Shown: positions 12,158 to 23,893 of the stretch, piece after piece
Layout: every line of letters starts with the position of its first letter
Position numbering within the stretch: the first letter of the stretch is position 1
Assembly: GCA_019426215.1 (NCBI GenBank)
Contig: CM033402.1
Coordinates: 8,371,246 to 8,435,245 of the forward strand
Direction: 5' to 3'
Length of the DNA: 64,000 nucleotides
Source: Buddleja alternifolia
Lineage: Eukaryota; Streptophyta; Magnoliopsida; Lamiales; Scrophulariaceae
The notes under the pieces: model-generated
Seen by the model: the letters and a program-made list of their open reading frames with translations, nothing else
Told to the model about the DNA's origin: nothing
The model's database searches: none
Program-made: the position numbers and the translations under genes

Positions 12158-13701
12158 AAATTCCCCAAAGAGGGTAGTCCTCTTAAAACATGAGAGGCCA
12201 AGAAGTTATCTTCTCCAATAGTGGAGTAGAATATCATATGTAATATTAAGTATTATTTTTTCAATAAAAAGTTAAAGGCTTTTATTTAACTTGGTTGTCC
12301 AAAATTCCAATTAGTCTTTCATTCTAAAACCCTTTTACGCCCAAAGATAGGAAACGAAATTGGGCTGTGCTGTTTATTACTGAATGAGATAAGTGCCTAC
12401 GAACCATCTACTGTGGTTATGTGGTTGGAAGAATTCCGTAAAAATGAGGACTTGGAATACCTGGTGATATTGCGGTCAAGCAAAGGTAATTTATGAAAGT
12501 CTAATTCTATTTCGTAAGCATGTTGAGCCTGATTTTTTCAGGGGACTATTTTTGCCATTTTTGGTTAAGAGGACCAAATGTGCAAATCCCATAAACCTGG
12601 GGACTAATAGTGCTCACCTGATACATTGTGGAACTAAAAGTGCAATTTTTTCAATTATATAATTTAGGGGAAAAATGCAATTTTTAAATCCATCATTTAG
12701 TGATCATTAATTTTTAATGAATAATAAAGTGGTGAATTAACACCGCATAAAGCACGACGCTACAACTAAAATGGTCATATCACATAATTTTTGCCCAACT
12801 TTATATGTGAAGAGGAAAAATGTGGAGGGGAGAATCAATACTTGTACCAGTTGTTTCACTCTTCAATACATGTTACTAGGGGCCTGCCCTTTTATTTAGA
12901 TTCCCTCGAACATATTTAGATACTTATTGATTCGTGCATTTTTTCCCCAGACCCAAAAAATTAGAATTTTACCAATTGATCATGCACTTCATCATTAAAT
13001 TTATATTTTCAATGAATAAAATAAATGTCTTATCAAAATTTTATTTGAATTAAAGAGCGTAAGATATGCTTAAACAATAAATTTTTTATTTTTAATGTGA
13101 TAAATCAAATTGGAATAAATAAAAAAAAAAATTGTTGGAAACGTCTAGGCCTATACACATATATATAGCCATTTTTTATCTTCTCCTCGTAGCAAATAAA
13201 TAAGTAGGAGTAACTTTGTGTACCTGTACTTCTTTTTATTATTTATATGTGATTTCATTGTAGAGTCCTAATATAATTGTACATATTATATATTTAAAAT
13301 ATATTTTTATTATTTATTATTGGACTCTTTTGCCATTAAAAAAGTGAACTACATAGGAATAAATAAGGTACATCAAAAGTCTCATGAAATCATCCATATT
13401 TTTATAATAAAATAGAATAAATAGATAGATAGATTAGCGACTCTTAATACGTACGGATACTACAACACATTAGCGTACATGCACAAACTCCCTGATATTT
13501 ATTCACCTAGTAATTATGAAAACGACGGTTTCGCCTATTAATTGTGCGGATACTTCATAAAACTCATTTAGGCAATGTAAATAGTACTCAAATGAGTATT
13601 TAGATTTTAATTAAAACCTCAAAAGTACTTTATTGATTTATCAAAGCACACTAATATAACCAAAGCACACTGATAGAACCAAGCTTAGACGCAATCCAAT
13701 C
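12158..13701. other. Intergenic, no gene recognised
   Basis: AT-rich sequence. 12158-12480 may continue the interrupted pararetrovirus, but no domain is readable. 12540-12690 contains a decayed piece of the repeated AATTTTGGTCC-type inverted-repeat family found elsewhere in the window. 12900-13690 shows nothing beyond AT tracts. The CPT 3' end follows. Confidence 0.5.
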
Positions 13702-15551
13702 TTATTTGTTGCGTCCACCAAAACTTCTTTGCCTCCGTTGAAAAGTACTCAGGGCCTCTATAAGGTCAGCCTCTTCAAAATCAGGAAACAATTTGCTAGC
13801 AAAGTATAATTCTGCATATGCGATTTGCCATAACAGGAAATTGCTCACTCGTAGTTCACCACTTGTTCTTATGAGTAAATCAGGATTCGGAAGTTCGGTA
13901 ACATTTGTCAGCAGTTGTTGCTCAAACACATTCTCATTGATGTCTTTTGCTTCTAAAATCCCATCTTTTAATTTGCTTGCAATTTTCTTCATTGCTTCTA
14001 GTATATCATTTCGTCCGCCGTAGTTCAATGCCATCAGAAAATGCATTCCTCTATTGGCCTTGGCAGATTCCTCCGCTGAAGATATTGTAGATTGCATGGA
14101 TGAAGGAAGTTTTGACTTGTCCCCAATAACAGAAAAACGCAAATCTTGTCTATAAAAAAAAAAATGTTGTGTGCTTCATTGTTATGACTATTTATAAATA
14201 GTGATGGTCGTGTTATATAATTCATCTGTATATTTATACAAGCTAGATAAAGAATATATTATTTTCCTTATAAACAATAGATCTCTGCCCAATCCAGATC
14301 TTCTGTTATACGTTCGTGTTACACTTTCTGTTACACACATAGATGCGTGACAAGTGTATACACGGGCAGTTGGGATGTAGAGAGAAAAATTTCAGATTTT
14401 TATTCATATTATGTAGTTTTCTCTTTCCACTTTCTAACCGCCTGTGTATACACTTATCACGGATCTATACGTGTAATAGAAAGTGTAACACGAATGTTGT
14501 AATAGAAGATTTCATTTAACCTCTGCCAAACTAGACTTGCCAATTATCTCCGTTAAAAGATTGGATATCTAGTTAAAGTGTCAACACTAATACAATATGA
14601 ACTTACTCCATTATTTGTTCCTTGATAAATGATTGTATAAGACCTTCATAATGGGTCATTAAGAAATCAACTTCCTCCTGTGGCAAACAAAATAATCAGT
14701 TTGGCACACTCTTCGCCTGCCAAAAATATAAAATTGATCCAAAAATATTTGATGAAATAATAGTGCACCAAGCAACATATGTGTTGTAGTACACCAATAT
14801 AGTCGTATATTGTTTTGATGCAAGTATTAGTATTTTAATTTTCATGACACCTCACGAATCTGCATGCAAATGTTCTCAGAATTTAGCGGCCGGTGGTGGC
14901 AGCTGCCCCTATCAGCTTCAATAAGAAAAAAATTGGCCTAAACATTTGGAATATTTAAAATTTCGCCCCAAGAGAGACTGACCGCATCCTTAATTCTCTT
15001 GTTTATATACATTGCGTTGATGTCATAATTATTATTCGCATTGCGGGAATTATTTGAATCTCATGTTTTTATGCTTTACGTTAAAAGGTTATTACCTTGG
15101 GACGATTCCAATTCTCAGTTGAGAAAACGTACACAGTGAGAACCTTTATTCCAAATTTACGACAGTTCAAAATCAGGTGTTTTAACTTCTGCACACCTTC
15201 GAAGTGGGCATGTTGTATTGGCAACCCTCTATTCTTTGCCCACCTTCCATGCCCATCCATGATTAAAGCGACGTGTTTGGGCAAAAGTTCTGGCCATAGA
15301 TCTCCCGGCAATTGGATCACACTTTTGTCATCATCGATTTCAGCTTTTGCAGTTGAATCAAAGGCGGTTGCCAAACGAGACTTGGAAATAAGAGGAGAAA
15401 AACAATCAAGAATATTTGGTCTATTTCCAATTTTCTTTTGGGGGTTGCGAAGTTTAAGTGAAGAAAATAAGGGTTTGTGAATATTCATGGGATGAGAAGA
15501 AGAGACAACAGTCTTGATTGGTGCTGGAGATAAAAGCAAAGAGATCTCCAT
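13702..15551 (-). CDS. cis-Prenyltransferase, plastid-type, three exons
   Basis: Exons 15551-15096, 14677-14607 and 14149-13702 join with GT/AG introns (418 and 457 bp) and stay in frame, giving 324 aa. The first about 60 residues are Ser/Lys-rich and acid-poor, like a plastid transit peptide. Family blocks follow: HVALIMDG (93-100), [10 protein letters not shown] (143-152), [25 protein letters not shown], and the C-terminal DLLIRTSGE...SNFLLWQ..YAELYF that binds IPP. The family condenses isopentenyl diphosphate onto an allylic starter in cis, giving products such as neryl or nerylneryl diphosphate. Chain length cannot be read here. Residue 101 is His (codon CAT) where nearly all members have Asn of DGN, and the usual GH before the first helix is AH (residues 115-116). 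It is a likely expressed gene, and a terpene synthase lies 16 kb away. Confidence 0.93.
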
Positions 15552-16307
15552 TTTTCTAGCTTTTTTTGGAATTGTTGTCTTCTCTTTTTTTTTTTTTTAT
15601 TGAAAAAAAGTTTTCACTACTAACTACGAACCTCTCTTGATAGGTGTAGTACTCAATGTGCTGTTGAATGCATGGAATATATATAGCCCAATTTGCATAT
15701 TATTAACGTGTTCTTCGTGTTCTTCTTCTTGTTCTTTTTTTTTTTTTCTTTTGGAGTGTATCAGTTATTAAATGTTAATCGCCCACTAATAGTTAACATT
15801 GGATCATAACTAACTACCAACGACTAACAATCAACTATTAATAATCATTTAACAAACTATTGTGAAAGTAGATGAATACTCACACATCTTGTCCGTGGCT
15901 TGTACACTACCCTACATCTCATTATCAATTTCGACGATTAATTTATAAATAAAAATTAAAAATGAACACGGAAATAAATATTAATACAAGATTAAAAATA
16001 GTTATATGATTTATATTTAATAATTATTTAAAAAACAGAGGATGTTGTCATGAAAATATGATTTAATTGAATTAATTTATGGAAGCACATATCTTAAAAT
16101 TAAGGGTAAAATGAATAAACCCCCCCTGTGTTTTTACGAAAATACAAAAGAGACCAATGTGGTTAAATCACCCCCAACCCCAACCCCAAGCCCCCGCGTA
16201 AAATTCCAAAGTCTGCACAACACCCCCTTTTCGTTAGGAAGTGATTGAAATAGACGCTCAGGTAATGCGGACTTGATAGTGTTTTCGTGGTTTTTTTCAC
16301 CTTAATG
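15552..16307. other. CPT upstream region
   Basis: Contains the candidate TATA box, a poly-T tract (15735-15750), and from about 16100 a C-rich tract of CCCCAA-like repeats (16165-16200). No gene is recognised. Confidence 0.5.
15677..15686 (-). promoter_or_regulatory. Candidate TATA box of the cis-prenyltransferase
   Basis: On the minus strand CTATATATATT lies about 130 bp upstream of the start codon at 15551. This is a plausible TATA element, allowing a leader of roughly 100 nt. The leader includes a CT-rich tract (15560-15600). Confidence 0.5.
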
Positions 16308-16543
16308 CTTTGTTTGGTTCAAGGATTTTGGTGAAGAAAAGAAAAAAGAAAAGCTTCTTGTTTTCCACTATTTTCCTCATCAAGTGGTAAGAAAAAGGAA
16401 TTGACACAAGTTAATATTAAGTTTTCTCTCTCATTTTCTTTTTCTTTTCCTTTTCCTTTTCTCTAGTAACCAAACAAAAGAAATTGGTTTTCCTGCCATT
16501 TCCTTTTCCTTTCCTTGTCAAATTCCTAGAACCAAACAAGTTG
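16308..16543. mobile_element. Candidate MITE with TTTGTTTGGTTC ends
   Basis: The left end CTTTGTTTGGTTCAAGGAT and the right end ATTCCTAGAACCAAACAAG are near inverted repeats. TTAATG flanks both sides (16302-16307, 16544-16549). The interior is polypurine then polypyrimidine (GAAAAG / CTTTTC). The exact end and superfamily are uncertain. Confidence 0.45.
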
Positions 16544-16964
16544 TTAATGGCATGCATAATGGACTTTTACACTTTTATTATATAAAATAATAAATTGAAA
16601 CATTTTCTTAACACAGCTATAATTCTAAAAAAATATTTTTTATGCAACCAAAAAAAATAATATTTTAAAGTAAATATAATATTTATTCTCTCTTCAAAAT
16701 AACTATTTTTTTTAATATCATCTTCTTCCTCCTTTTTAAATTTTATTGATATATTTTGAATTAAGATAGCTTCTATTTTTCTTCATAGTCTTTTTAACTA
16801 TTTTATGTTTCTATTGTTTAAGAGAGTAATGACAATGGCCATCGCCCCAGCCAATTGATACTGCCAAGTCACCCGACTGCCGCATGCATCGATCCAACAC
16901 TACTGTGCAGCCAATCCTAACACCGCCTCCCTCATCCCGCACAGCATAAGCAGCCATTCACAGC

Positions 16965-17372
16965 CATGGTTCAAAGTCGCGGTATCGGTGATAATATCGG
17001 GAGGTGCTGTTCCATATCGGTCGCGGTGTATTGGGATATTATTGGGCCATACGATACAAAAGCATTATAAAATATTCCAAAATTTCTAAAAAAATTAGTA
17101 AAATTAAAGAAAAATGTAAATGATACAAATTGCTACTTTTTAATACATATTAAAAGTATTTACTACATCAACCATCAATAAAACTAAATATATCATTCTA
17201 GTAGCTCAAGAAATTAATTCATAGAAATAAGACATGAATGCACTTAGTTCGTTATAAAATTTTACATAAATAGCAAGCTTCTAGGAAAAAAGAGCAGAAA
17301 CATTACATATCAACATTAAGAACAATAAGCAAAAAATCACAAAAGAATAATAATAATAACAACAACAACAAC

Positions 17373-17404
<32 letters not shown>

Positions 17405-17732
17405 CAACAACAACAATAACGATAACAATAATAAAAACCACCTTTTCCACATGAATAGGCCTTCCCAAGGGAGAACCTTTATCATCCACGTGCAGGCCTT
17501 CCAATCTGCAATCAACACTGTTCTACCCTTATTTCGGTATCCTCGATATTATCCAAAAATCGGCCGTTAATATTCAAATTATCCGATATTATCATGATAT
17601 CACCGATATTATCGGCCGATATCCGATAATATCGGCGATACCATACACAACTGGTAACAAAGCATCTCGTCAAAATTTATCGGATCGAAGGGGTTCGATC
17701 CTGTTATGTATCGGCCGATACTTTGAACCATG
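16965..17732. mobile_element. Inverted-repeat element with CATGGTTCAAAGT ends
   Basis: The ends are a perfect 13-bp inverted repeat: CATGGTTCAAAGT at 16965-16977 and ACTTTGAACCATG at 17720-17732. Inside each end are arrays of TATCGG / CCGATA in changing orientation that could fold. I see no coding content and no clear target duplication. A non-autonomous DNA transposon is the best reading. Confidence 0.6.
17345..17435. repeat. (AAT/AAC)n microsatellite
   Basis: About 90 bp of AAT and AAC trinucleotides sit inside the inverted-repeat element. On the minus strand they give a long leucine run that should not be read as protein. Confidence 0.9.
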
Positions 17733-17879
17733 CTTACACCAGCACCCCGTCCTTGATAACCAACCCAGCGGTCCACCGCCCTCACCAACCCATCTATCAC
17801 CACCGCCGCGCCACGCCGCTCCACTCCACCTAGTGCGACTGTTCGCGCAACCTTACACAATCGCCTGCCACGATTATCA

Positions 17880-18055
17880 CACTACAAAAAATTATGACAT
17901 TAATGACAAAATGCCAAGTGACAATATAAAAGTTGTTACGAATTATACATTTTTATTGACCAGAATTTATGTTTTGTTACAACAATAGGTTTTACATGTT
18001 TAATAGTGACAAGAATTCAATTTTTGTCCATCACTTATACCCCAATTTTAGTTTT
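17880..18055. mobile_element. CACTA-like terminal fragment
   Basis: Starts CACTACAAAAAATTATGAC and has spaced GTGACAA and TTGTTAC motifs. This resembles the end of a small CACTA-type MITE. A similar right end (TTTTGTAGTG, 35334-35342) with GTGACAA/TTGTCAC motifs lies in TPS intron 5. No partner end was found here. Confidence 0.35.
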
Positions 18056-18202
18056 GATCCCCCACATATCGCACTCATCTAATTGACCCCCTCACTTATC
18101 TCAATTTCATCAGTTTTGGTCCCTCCGTTAACTCCTTCATCCAACAGTTAAGGGAGGGCCCATATTTCGGTTCGGTTTTCGGATCAAGTGATTATTTTCT
18201 CC

Positions 18203-18725
18203 CTAGTTTGCATGACAATGTTGTAGTAATGTGCCTTGCTTGGCGTGTAGATCGGATTATGCTTCTTTATCGTGCTTAAACGTGAGATTTAATACACTTG
18301 TAAAAAATGGGTATTTGTATGTGTTGAGATAGCAGTTGGGGATTGTGGAACATTAGGTGTATATGGTTTGTGATCCAAGGGGATGGGAGGCATTCGACCC
18401 CTTCTGGAATAAGTGGATGAGATTGCCCCATATTCCTTGTAATGATTGTTTCAATTATGCGGTAAAGAGTCACTCACGGTGGGGAGTGAGTTGCTAGTTT
18501 TTGGACGTGATTTGTTTGAATTCACCATTTGGAAGTATAGCATGACATGTCATGATTGGACCAAATGTGAAAGAATGAACTGTTCTCATTGTCTTTTTGC
18601 TTGGGTCAATTGCTATAATAGTGAGAGGGAGCGATAAGTACGCTAACGTATTGAAATCCGCAGAGCTTTATGATTCTTTAACGTGCAAATGGGAAATGTT
18701 AGTGTTGTCCATGAATTATTGAAAG
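18203..18725 (+). pseudogene. F-box/kelch-repeat protein (SKIP11-like), broken copy
   Basis: Reading across frames gives LPSLHDNVVVMCLAW (F-box-like), then [48 protein letters not shown] (kelch repeat) and VLKSAELYDSLTCKWEML. This is the order of plant F-box/kelch proteins of the SKIP11 type, which act as SCF ubiquitin-ligase substrate receptors. There are several stops (e.g. near 18296 and 18325) and a frameshift near 18465, and the later kelch repeats are absent. No introns are seen, so it may be a retro-copy or a fragment captured by a transposon. Confidence 0.75.
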
Positions 18726-19432
18726 AAGAACGGGAATTTGATGTTGAAGATAATGAGTTGCTCATGTTTTGTGTTTAGATGTTGAGGAAAATGAGATTTT
18801 TTGGATAAAAATCTAATTTTAAAGAAACAAATGCTGAAATTCGACTTTCTTGCCACCAAAATCGTGTGTTTTGGAGGGAAAATTGGTCCTCCATTAACTA
18901 CCAAGCATTTCCGTATTAATTCCAATTGTCTGTTGTTAATAAGAGTTAATAAATAGTTATACCCTCTATATTAAAAAAAAAGTACTGATTAGTGTTTATA
19001 AACTTAGCATCGAGAGTGGAACATAGTATTAATCAAAACAAAGCAACATATATAGTACAACCTCTGTGAGCATCGAATGGACCAATCTGCAATAATATTA
19101 TTAGTATGACACTAGAACCGAAAAAATTATATATACGAGACCATGTCCAATAGTTGTTATAGTGTCCATCTCTCTCGCAAAGTACAGTGTACTGTGTGCG
19201 GTCCCCACACATACTGATATGAAAGATATAGATACAAAATACACACTTTGGCTATTAGACTCGGTCTAACAGAACAGTCCACTCTTAATTTTTAAACACC
19301 AAAATTTTGATGACCTTTAGGCCCTATAGAAGTTAGCTTATGGTTTCATGCCTACAAGTTTTTTCAAGACTCAACATGAAACCATCCAAAAAATATATAG
19401 ATTTCTAAATAGGTTTGAAAGACAGATTTGAC
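18726..19432. other. Intergenic, no gene recognised
   Basis: AT-rich sequence between the F-box pseudogene and the long inverted-repeat element. No reading frame or repeat with recognisable identity. Confidence 0.5.
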
Positions 19433-22400
19433 GGGAAAATTGCATTTTTGGTTTCATATTTTAGGCTATATGCAATTTTGGTCCTAATATTATGATATTC
19501 ACCAAATTGCATCCCATATATTTCAAAAATATGGAATTTTGGTCCCAAACCCCAATCCCCACTAGTGTTTAGATGAAAATAGTGTGTGCGTTGTGCCTCT
19601 AACGTGCACCATTAATTCGGTCTTAGGTAACAAAATTAAACAAAAGTCTACGTTATAGGACAAAATTTACACACGACTTTCAATTTGATCTTTTTGAAGT
19701 AATTATATATTCTCCTAATTTTGTTTCCTTTATTTTGTCCAAATTTGAAAAAAAAATTAATAAATAACAGCAAGTCACAATAATTTTACTTTTGACTGAA
19801 ATTGTATGGCAAAATTACTTTTTTCATACTTTAATTTGGCGTGTTCATCATTTTGGCACTTTAATGTGTGTGCGTGGGAGGGGAGGTGGCAATTTGGGTA
19901 CATTAATGACACAAAAATTGGCGCATTGAGTATAAATTTCGCCAAAAAAATCCAAAATTGAACAGAAATTGAGCAGGTGACATCAAAATTTGGGGATTTT
20001 CTGATTTAGTGGGTAAATTGATTATGTGACATCCAACTAGACAATAAATTGGTGGCATAGCAGCCAATTGGATAAAGATTAAAATTTTGCTTCAAATGAG
20101 ACTTGAACCCATGACATTTGAACTAAAATTTAGCACTCCCACCACTACACCACATGCTACCTTGTTTTTCCATTTGCTTTCATTTGGTTACTTATAAGAG
20201 TATCTCAATCTATAACTTATCATCATCATCAATTCTACTCTAAAATAGTTTTCTTTTCAACATAAAAGCATATCCTTAAAAATACATATAAACAGTTTAA
20301 AACAAATATATTTAAGTATTTAATGAGTTTCTAAAAAATTAATGTTTGTATAAATTAATTATTATTAAATATATATTTTAGCTCATAAATTATCGTATAA
20401 TTGAATCTTCTAATATATAACACTACTACAAAAAATGTCTATTACAACGGTTTTTTTTTTAACTATTACAGCAGTTTTAACGACTGTAATAGGCACCGCT
20501 GTAATAGGGTTTTGTAAAAACTGTTGTAATAGGACCACTATCCTATTACAACGGTTATAACTATAACCGCTGTAATAGGGTATTAGTTTTTTTATTTATT
20601 ATTTTACCTTCTCATTTGTAACCTTCCTATACAAAATTAAAATTCAACAAATTAAAATAATAATACTTAAAGGGAAAAACAAGGAAACCTTAAAATGATA
20701 CAAAAAATTACGAAAAAACCCCTGAAACTAATAAAACGCAAGTTTGAGGCCTTAAATGATCTCAGATGGCTAAAATCGCAATACATTTTGTTCAGAATGC
20801 CGTTTTGCCATGACCGAGCGAATTTCGTGTCATTCCAACACAGTAGAATTTTTTTCCCGTGTTTTCGCCTACATCACCCACACATCCACAAATATACATA
20901 CATCCACATATAGATAAATATACATAAACCCACACATACACAAATATGCATACACCAACGCATACACAAATATGCATACACCCACACATGGGCGTATGTG
21001 TGGGCGTATGTATATTTGTAATAGTGTATTTTTGTAGTAATAGTGTATTTTTGTAGTACTGTAATTTTTCAATATTATTTCCCAAAGAAAAAATTCCGGA
21101 ATCGTTTTTCCCAGAAATATTTTTAGAAATATATTCTTATCTGTTTTTTAATATTAATAATATATTTTAGTTGATAAATTATCATGTAACTAAAATAATT
21201 TTTTTCCAGAATTATTTTAATTATATATGACAAAATAGAATTATTCACATAGATTATAATTAATATAGTTGCATATCTTATAATAAATCGTAGATTAAAA
21301 AATGATATATTCAACATATATAACTAATTATTGATATTATTATTCGGTACATATATAATCTATGTGAATAATTATATATTTTACACCTATATTTTCTCTT
21401 ATAAATCTTTAATATATATTAAATGCTTTTAATAAGTATCAATGTCGTAAAAGATTTAAATAGTTACATATGTTTATCTTATTTATGAAGAAATTATATA
21501 TAAGCACATACGTACATCTAAATAAAAAAAAATTATGTTAGATATAATATTTTCTGGAAAAATAATAAATTCCCAAAAAATAATATTGATAAATTATATG
21601 TAAGAAGATTCAATTATATGATAATTTATCAACTAAAATATATTATTAATAATAATTAATGTATATAAATATTAATTTTTGAAACTCGTTAACTACTTAG
21701 ATATATTTATTTTAAAATCTTTATATGTATTTCTAATTTTAATATATTTTATTAAAATATTTCTAAGGATATGTTTTTATGTTAAAAAGAAAATTACTTT
21801 AGAGAAGTATATTGATAATGATAGGTATAAGTAACTAAATGAAAGCAAATGACAACACAAGGTGTCATGTCGTGTAGTGTTGTGAGTGCTAAATTTTAGC
21901 TTAAAGGTCATGAGTTCAAACCTCATCTGAAACAAAAAATTTAACTTTGCCCAAATGACTGTCATGTCACAAATTTATTGTTTAGTTGGATGCCACATCA
22001 TCAATTTACCCTCGAAATAAAAAAAATCCTCAAATTTTGATGTCATGGGCATTGCATGTGACAATTTCCGTTCAATTTTTGATTTTTCAGCCAAATTTAT
22101 ACTCAATGTGCCAATTTTTGTATCATTATTGTACCTAAATTGCCCCTGCCCCCCCCTCCCCCCTCCCCCCGGCCCCGCCCCACACACACACATTAAAGTA
22201 CCAAAATGACGAATGCACTAAGTTAAAGTACGAATTTTTTTTTTGCCAAAATTGTAATAATTATTCTATTAACTAGATTTGCCATGAAGATTAGTAAAAT
22301 TAAATAAATGAATGTATATAAGGACAAACAAAATATTTACATATCATTTCTAGAAATAAGATCTCATATTATATGATTATGAATATTACCATGCACATTT

Positions 22401-22684
22401 CTTGAATTTTAAATGGAAATGAACAAATTTGGGTCATGTGCAATTTTAGTCCCAAAACATGGGTATGTGCAATTTTGATGCAATATCATGGGACTTAAAT
22501 TGCACAATTAACCATGCACATGACAAACAAGTGCTACTTCCGTCCAACAACTAACGGACGTTAGGTTTGTGGCTGAAATTGCACATTTTACAAATATATG
22601 GGATGCAATGTCGTGAATATCATAATATATTGGCACCAAAATTGCGCGAAACCAAAGTTATTGGCCTGAAAATGCAATTTTCCC
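19433..22684. mobile_element. Mutator-like element with about 1-kb terminal inverted repeats
   Basis: GGGAAAATTGC opens the left arm at 19433, and its complement GCAATTTTCCC closes the right arm at 22684. The arms match over roughly 1 kb: 19433-20420 against 21600-22684. Shared segments include the block with the phrase TGACATCAAAATTTG and the ATGACCTT/GAACC block. No transposase is visible. A CACTA derivative (20421-21061) has inserted near the middle. The flanks match 6 of 9 bases (AGATTTGAC, AAATTACAC), so the duplication is decayed or boundaries are off by one. Mutator-like assignment is by arm length and a sister element with a clean 9-bp duplication. Confidence 0.7.
20421..21061. mobile_element. 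Small CACTA derivative (641 bp) nested in the Mutator-like element
   Basis: The left end is CACTACTACAAAAAATG and the right end TTTTTGTAGTACTG, flanked by TAA on both sides (20418-20420, 21062-21064). The left subterminal zone has TATTACAGCAG / ACTGTAATAGG repeats like CACTA-1. The right half carries the CACCCACACATACACAAATA minisatellite (20875-21000) that is also in CACTA-2. No coding capacity: an internal deletion derivative of this CACTA family. Confidence 0.85.
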
Positions 22685-23276
22685 CAAATTACACCAATGC
22701 AATACCGAATTTAACATTGGTATTAATCATTTCATTGGGCTTGACTCGTTTAATGTTATTAATTAAGCTTGAAAACATACTCTCGAGCTATATTTGTGTC
22801 CGATTTGATTAAACCGTCGTTGAACTTGGGTCAATTAATAATCAAATCAGGCTCAAACATAATTTTTCAATTTCAATTAAAGATTTTTTTGAACTTGAGA
22901 AATACTAGCTAAGACTTTGTATTGAGAATGTGAATTATCGGTATTCGCGTGACAATGTTGATTTTTGTGGTAGGTTTAGTTATATTTTGAAAAATAGATG
23001 CTAGTGGTATTGATGTGATACAAATATGATATTTTATTGGTATTTGATGCAGGAAATGATTAAGTTAGTTATAGAGTAAGAGATAAAATAAATTTGATAG
23101 CTAGGATAAAATAATTAATTATGAAAGTTAGTTTGATGAAGAATGTGTATGTCTTGAAGAATGAGTTTGGATGTGGATTTTCATTTTTAGTTGATCTAGA
23201 AAATAAAAATTCATTTAAAAAATATGGCATACATAGCCTTAGAATTCATAGGGTGTAGTAATTCATGTGCCCGAAA
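22685..23276. other. Intergenic, no gene recognised
   Basis: AT-rich; nothing beyond short inverted tracts. Confidence 0.5.
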
Positions 23277-23893
23277 AATAGGGATGGAGCCAGGGTTTCA
23301 ATTTGGGGGCCACGGAGCGATCGAAATGTTAAAAATTCAAAAATTTAATATTTTTTTTACACACATTTTTCTGATGCAGCTAAGATATTTTTTTTCCTTA
23401 AGATAATCAAATTTTCGAACCTGATATGTTAAGACAAACCATAGTGTGAAATATAATTATTCTTACAAAAAGTTGTTTGTGAACAAAGAACGGCACAAAA
23501 TCATTATTTAAGAGTGTACAACATCCAAAAATATGCAAATTAGAGCTAAATAAACATAGTACTAACATTTTATTAGATATAAATTGGTGCATCCTAAATT
23601 GTGCCCAGCGTTTCTTCATTACATCGAACTCGTCAACGATCCAGTTGATATTGAAAGTTTGAGCAATTTTTTTTTTCAATGTAAACTAGTAATAAACAAC
23701 TCAAAAAATCATTTTCCATCTTATTATGCAATCTCGTTTTGAAAATTTTCGTACTTGAAAGTGCATGCTCTGCTGTTGCAGTAGAAATCGTAAGTGTCAA
23801 AATATGCTGAACCAGCTTGTCTGTCATATAATAATTTATTGTCTTCCTTGTCACTAACAATACTTTGTTAGATGCCACCAAATAATGAAACAA
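23277..23893 (-). mobile_element. hAT transposon remnant with C-terminal dimerisation domain
   Basis: The minus-strand frame 23893-23633 reads LTISTATAEHALSSTKIFKTRLHNKMENDFLSCLLLVYIEKK, the hAT dimerisation domain of TTF/zinc-finger-MYM-type plant transposases. The frame continues as NWIVDEFDVMKKRWAQF in 23679-23407 after a frame change. At 23279 TAGGGATGGAGCCAGGGTTT resembles the terminal repeat of this hAT group, so the left end is probably here. The rest of the transposase and the right end were not found. Confidence 0.75.

Noticed and set aside
17303..17518. Poly-leucine 71-aa frame resembling a signal peptide
   Set aside because: Produced by the (AAT/AAC)n microsatellite.
20085..20150. 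tRNA-like TTGAACC / GGTTCAA-type motif in the Mutator-like arm
   Set aside because: No cloverleaf stems could be drawn around it, and the inverted copy near 21900 shows it is part of the element arm.
20792..21085. Cys/Gly/Val-rich 97-aa frame
   Set aside because: Same minisatellite inside the small CACTA derivative.
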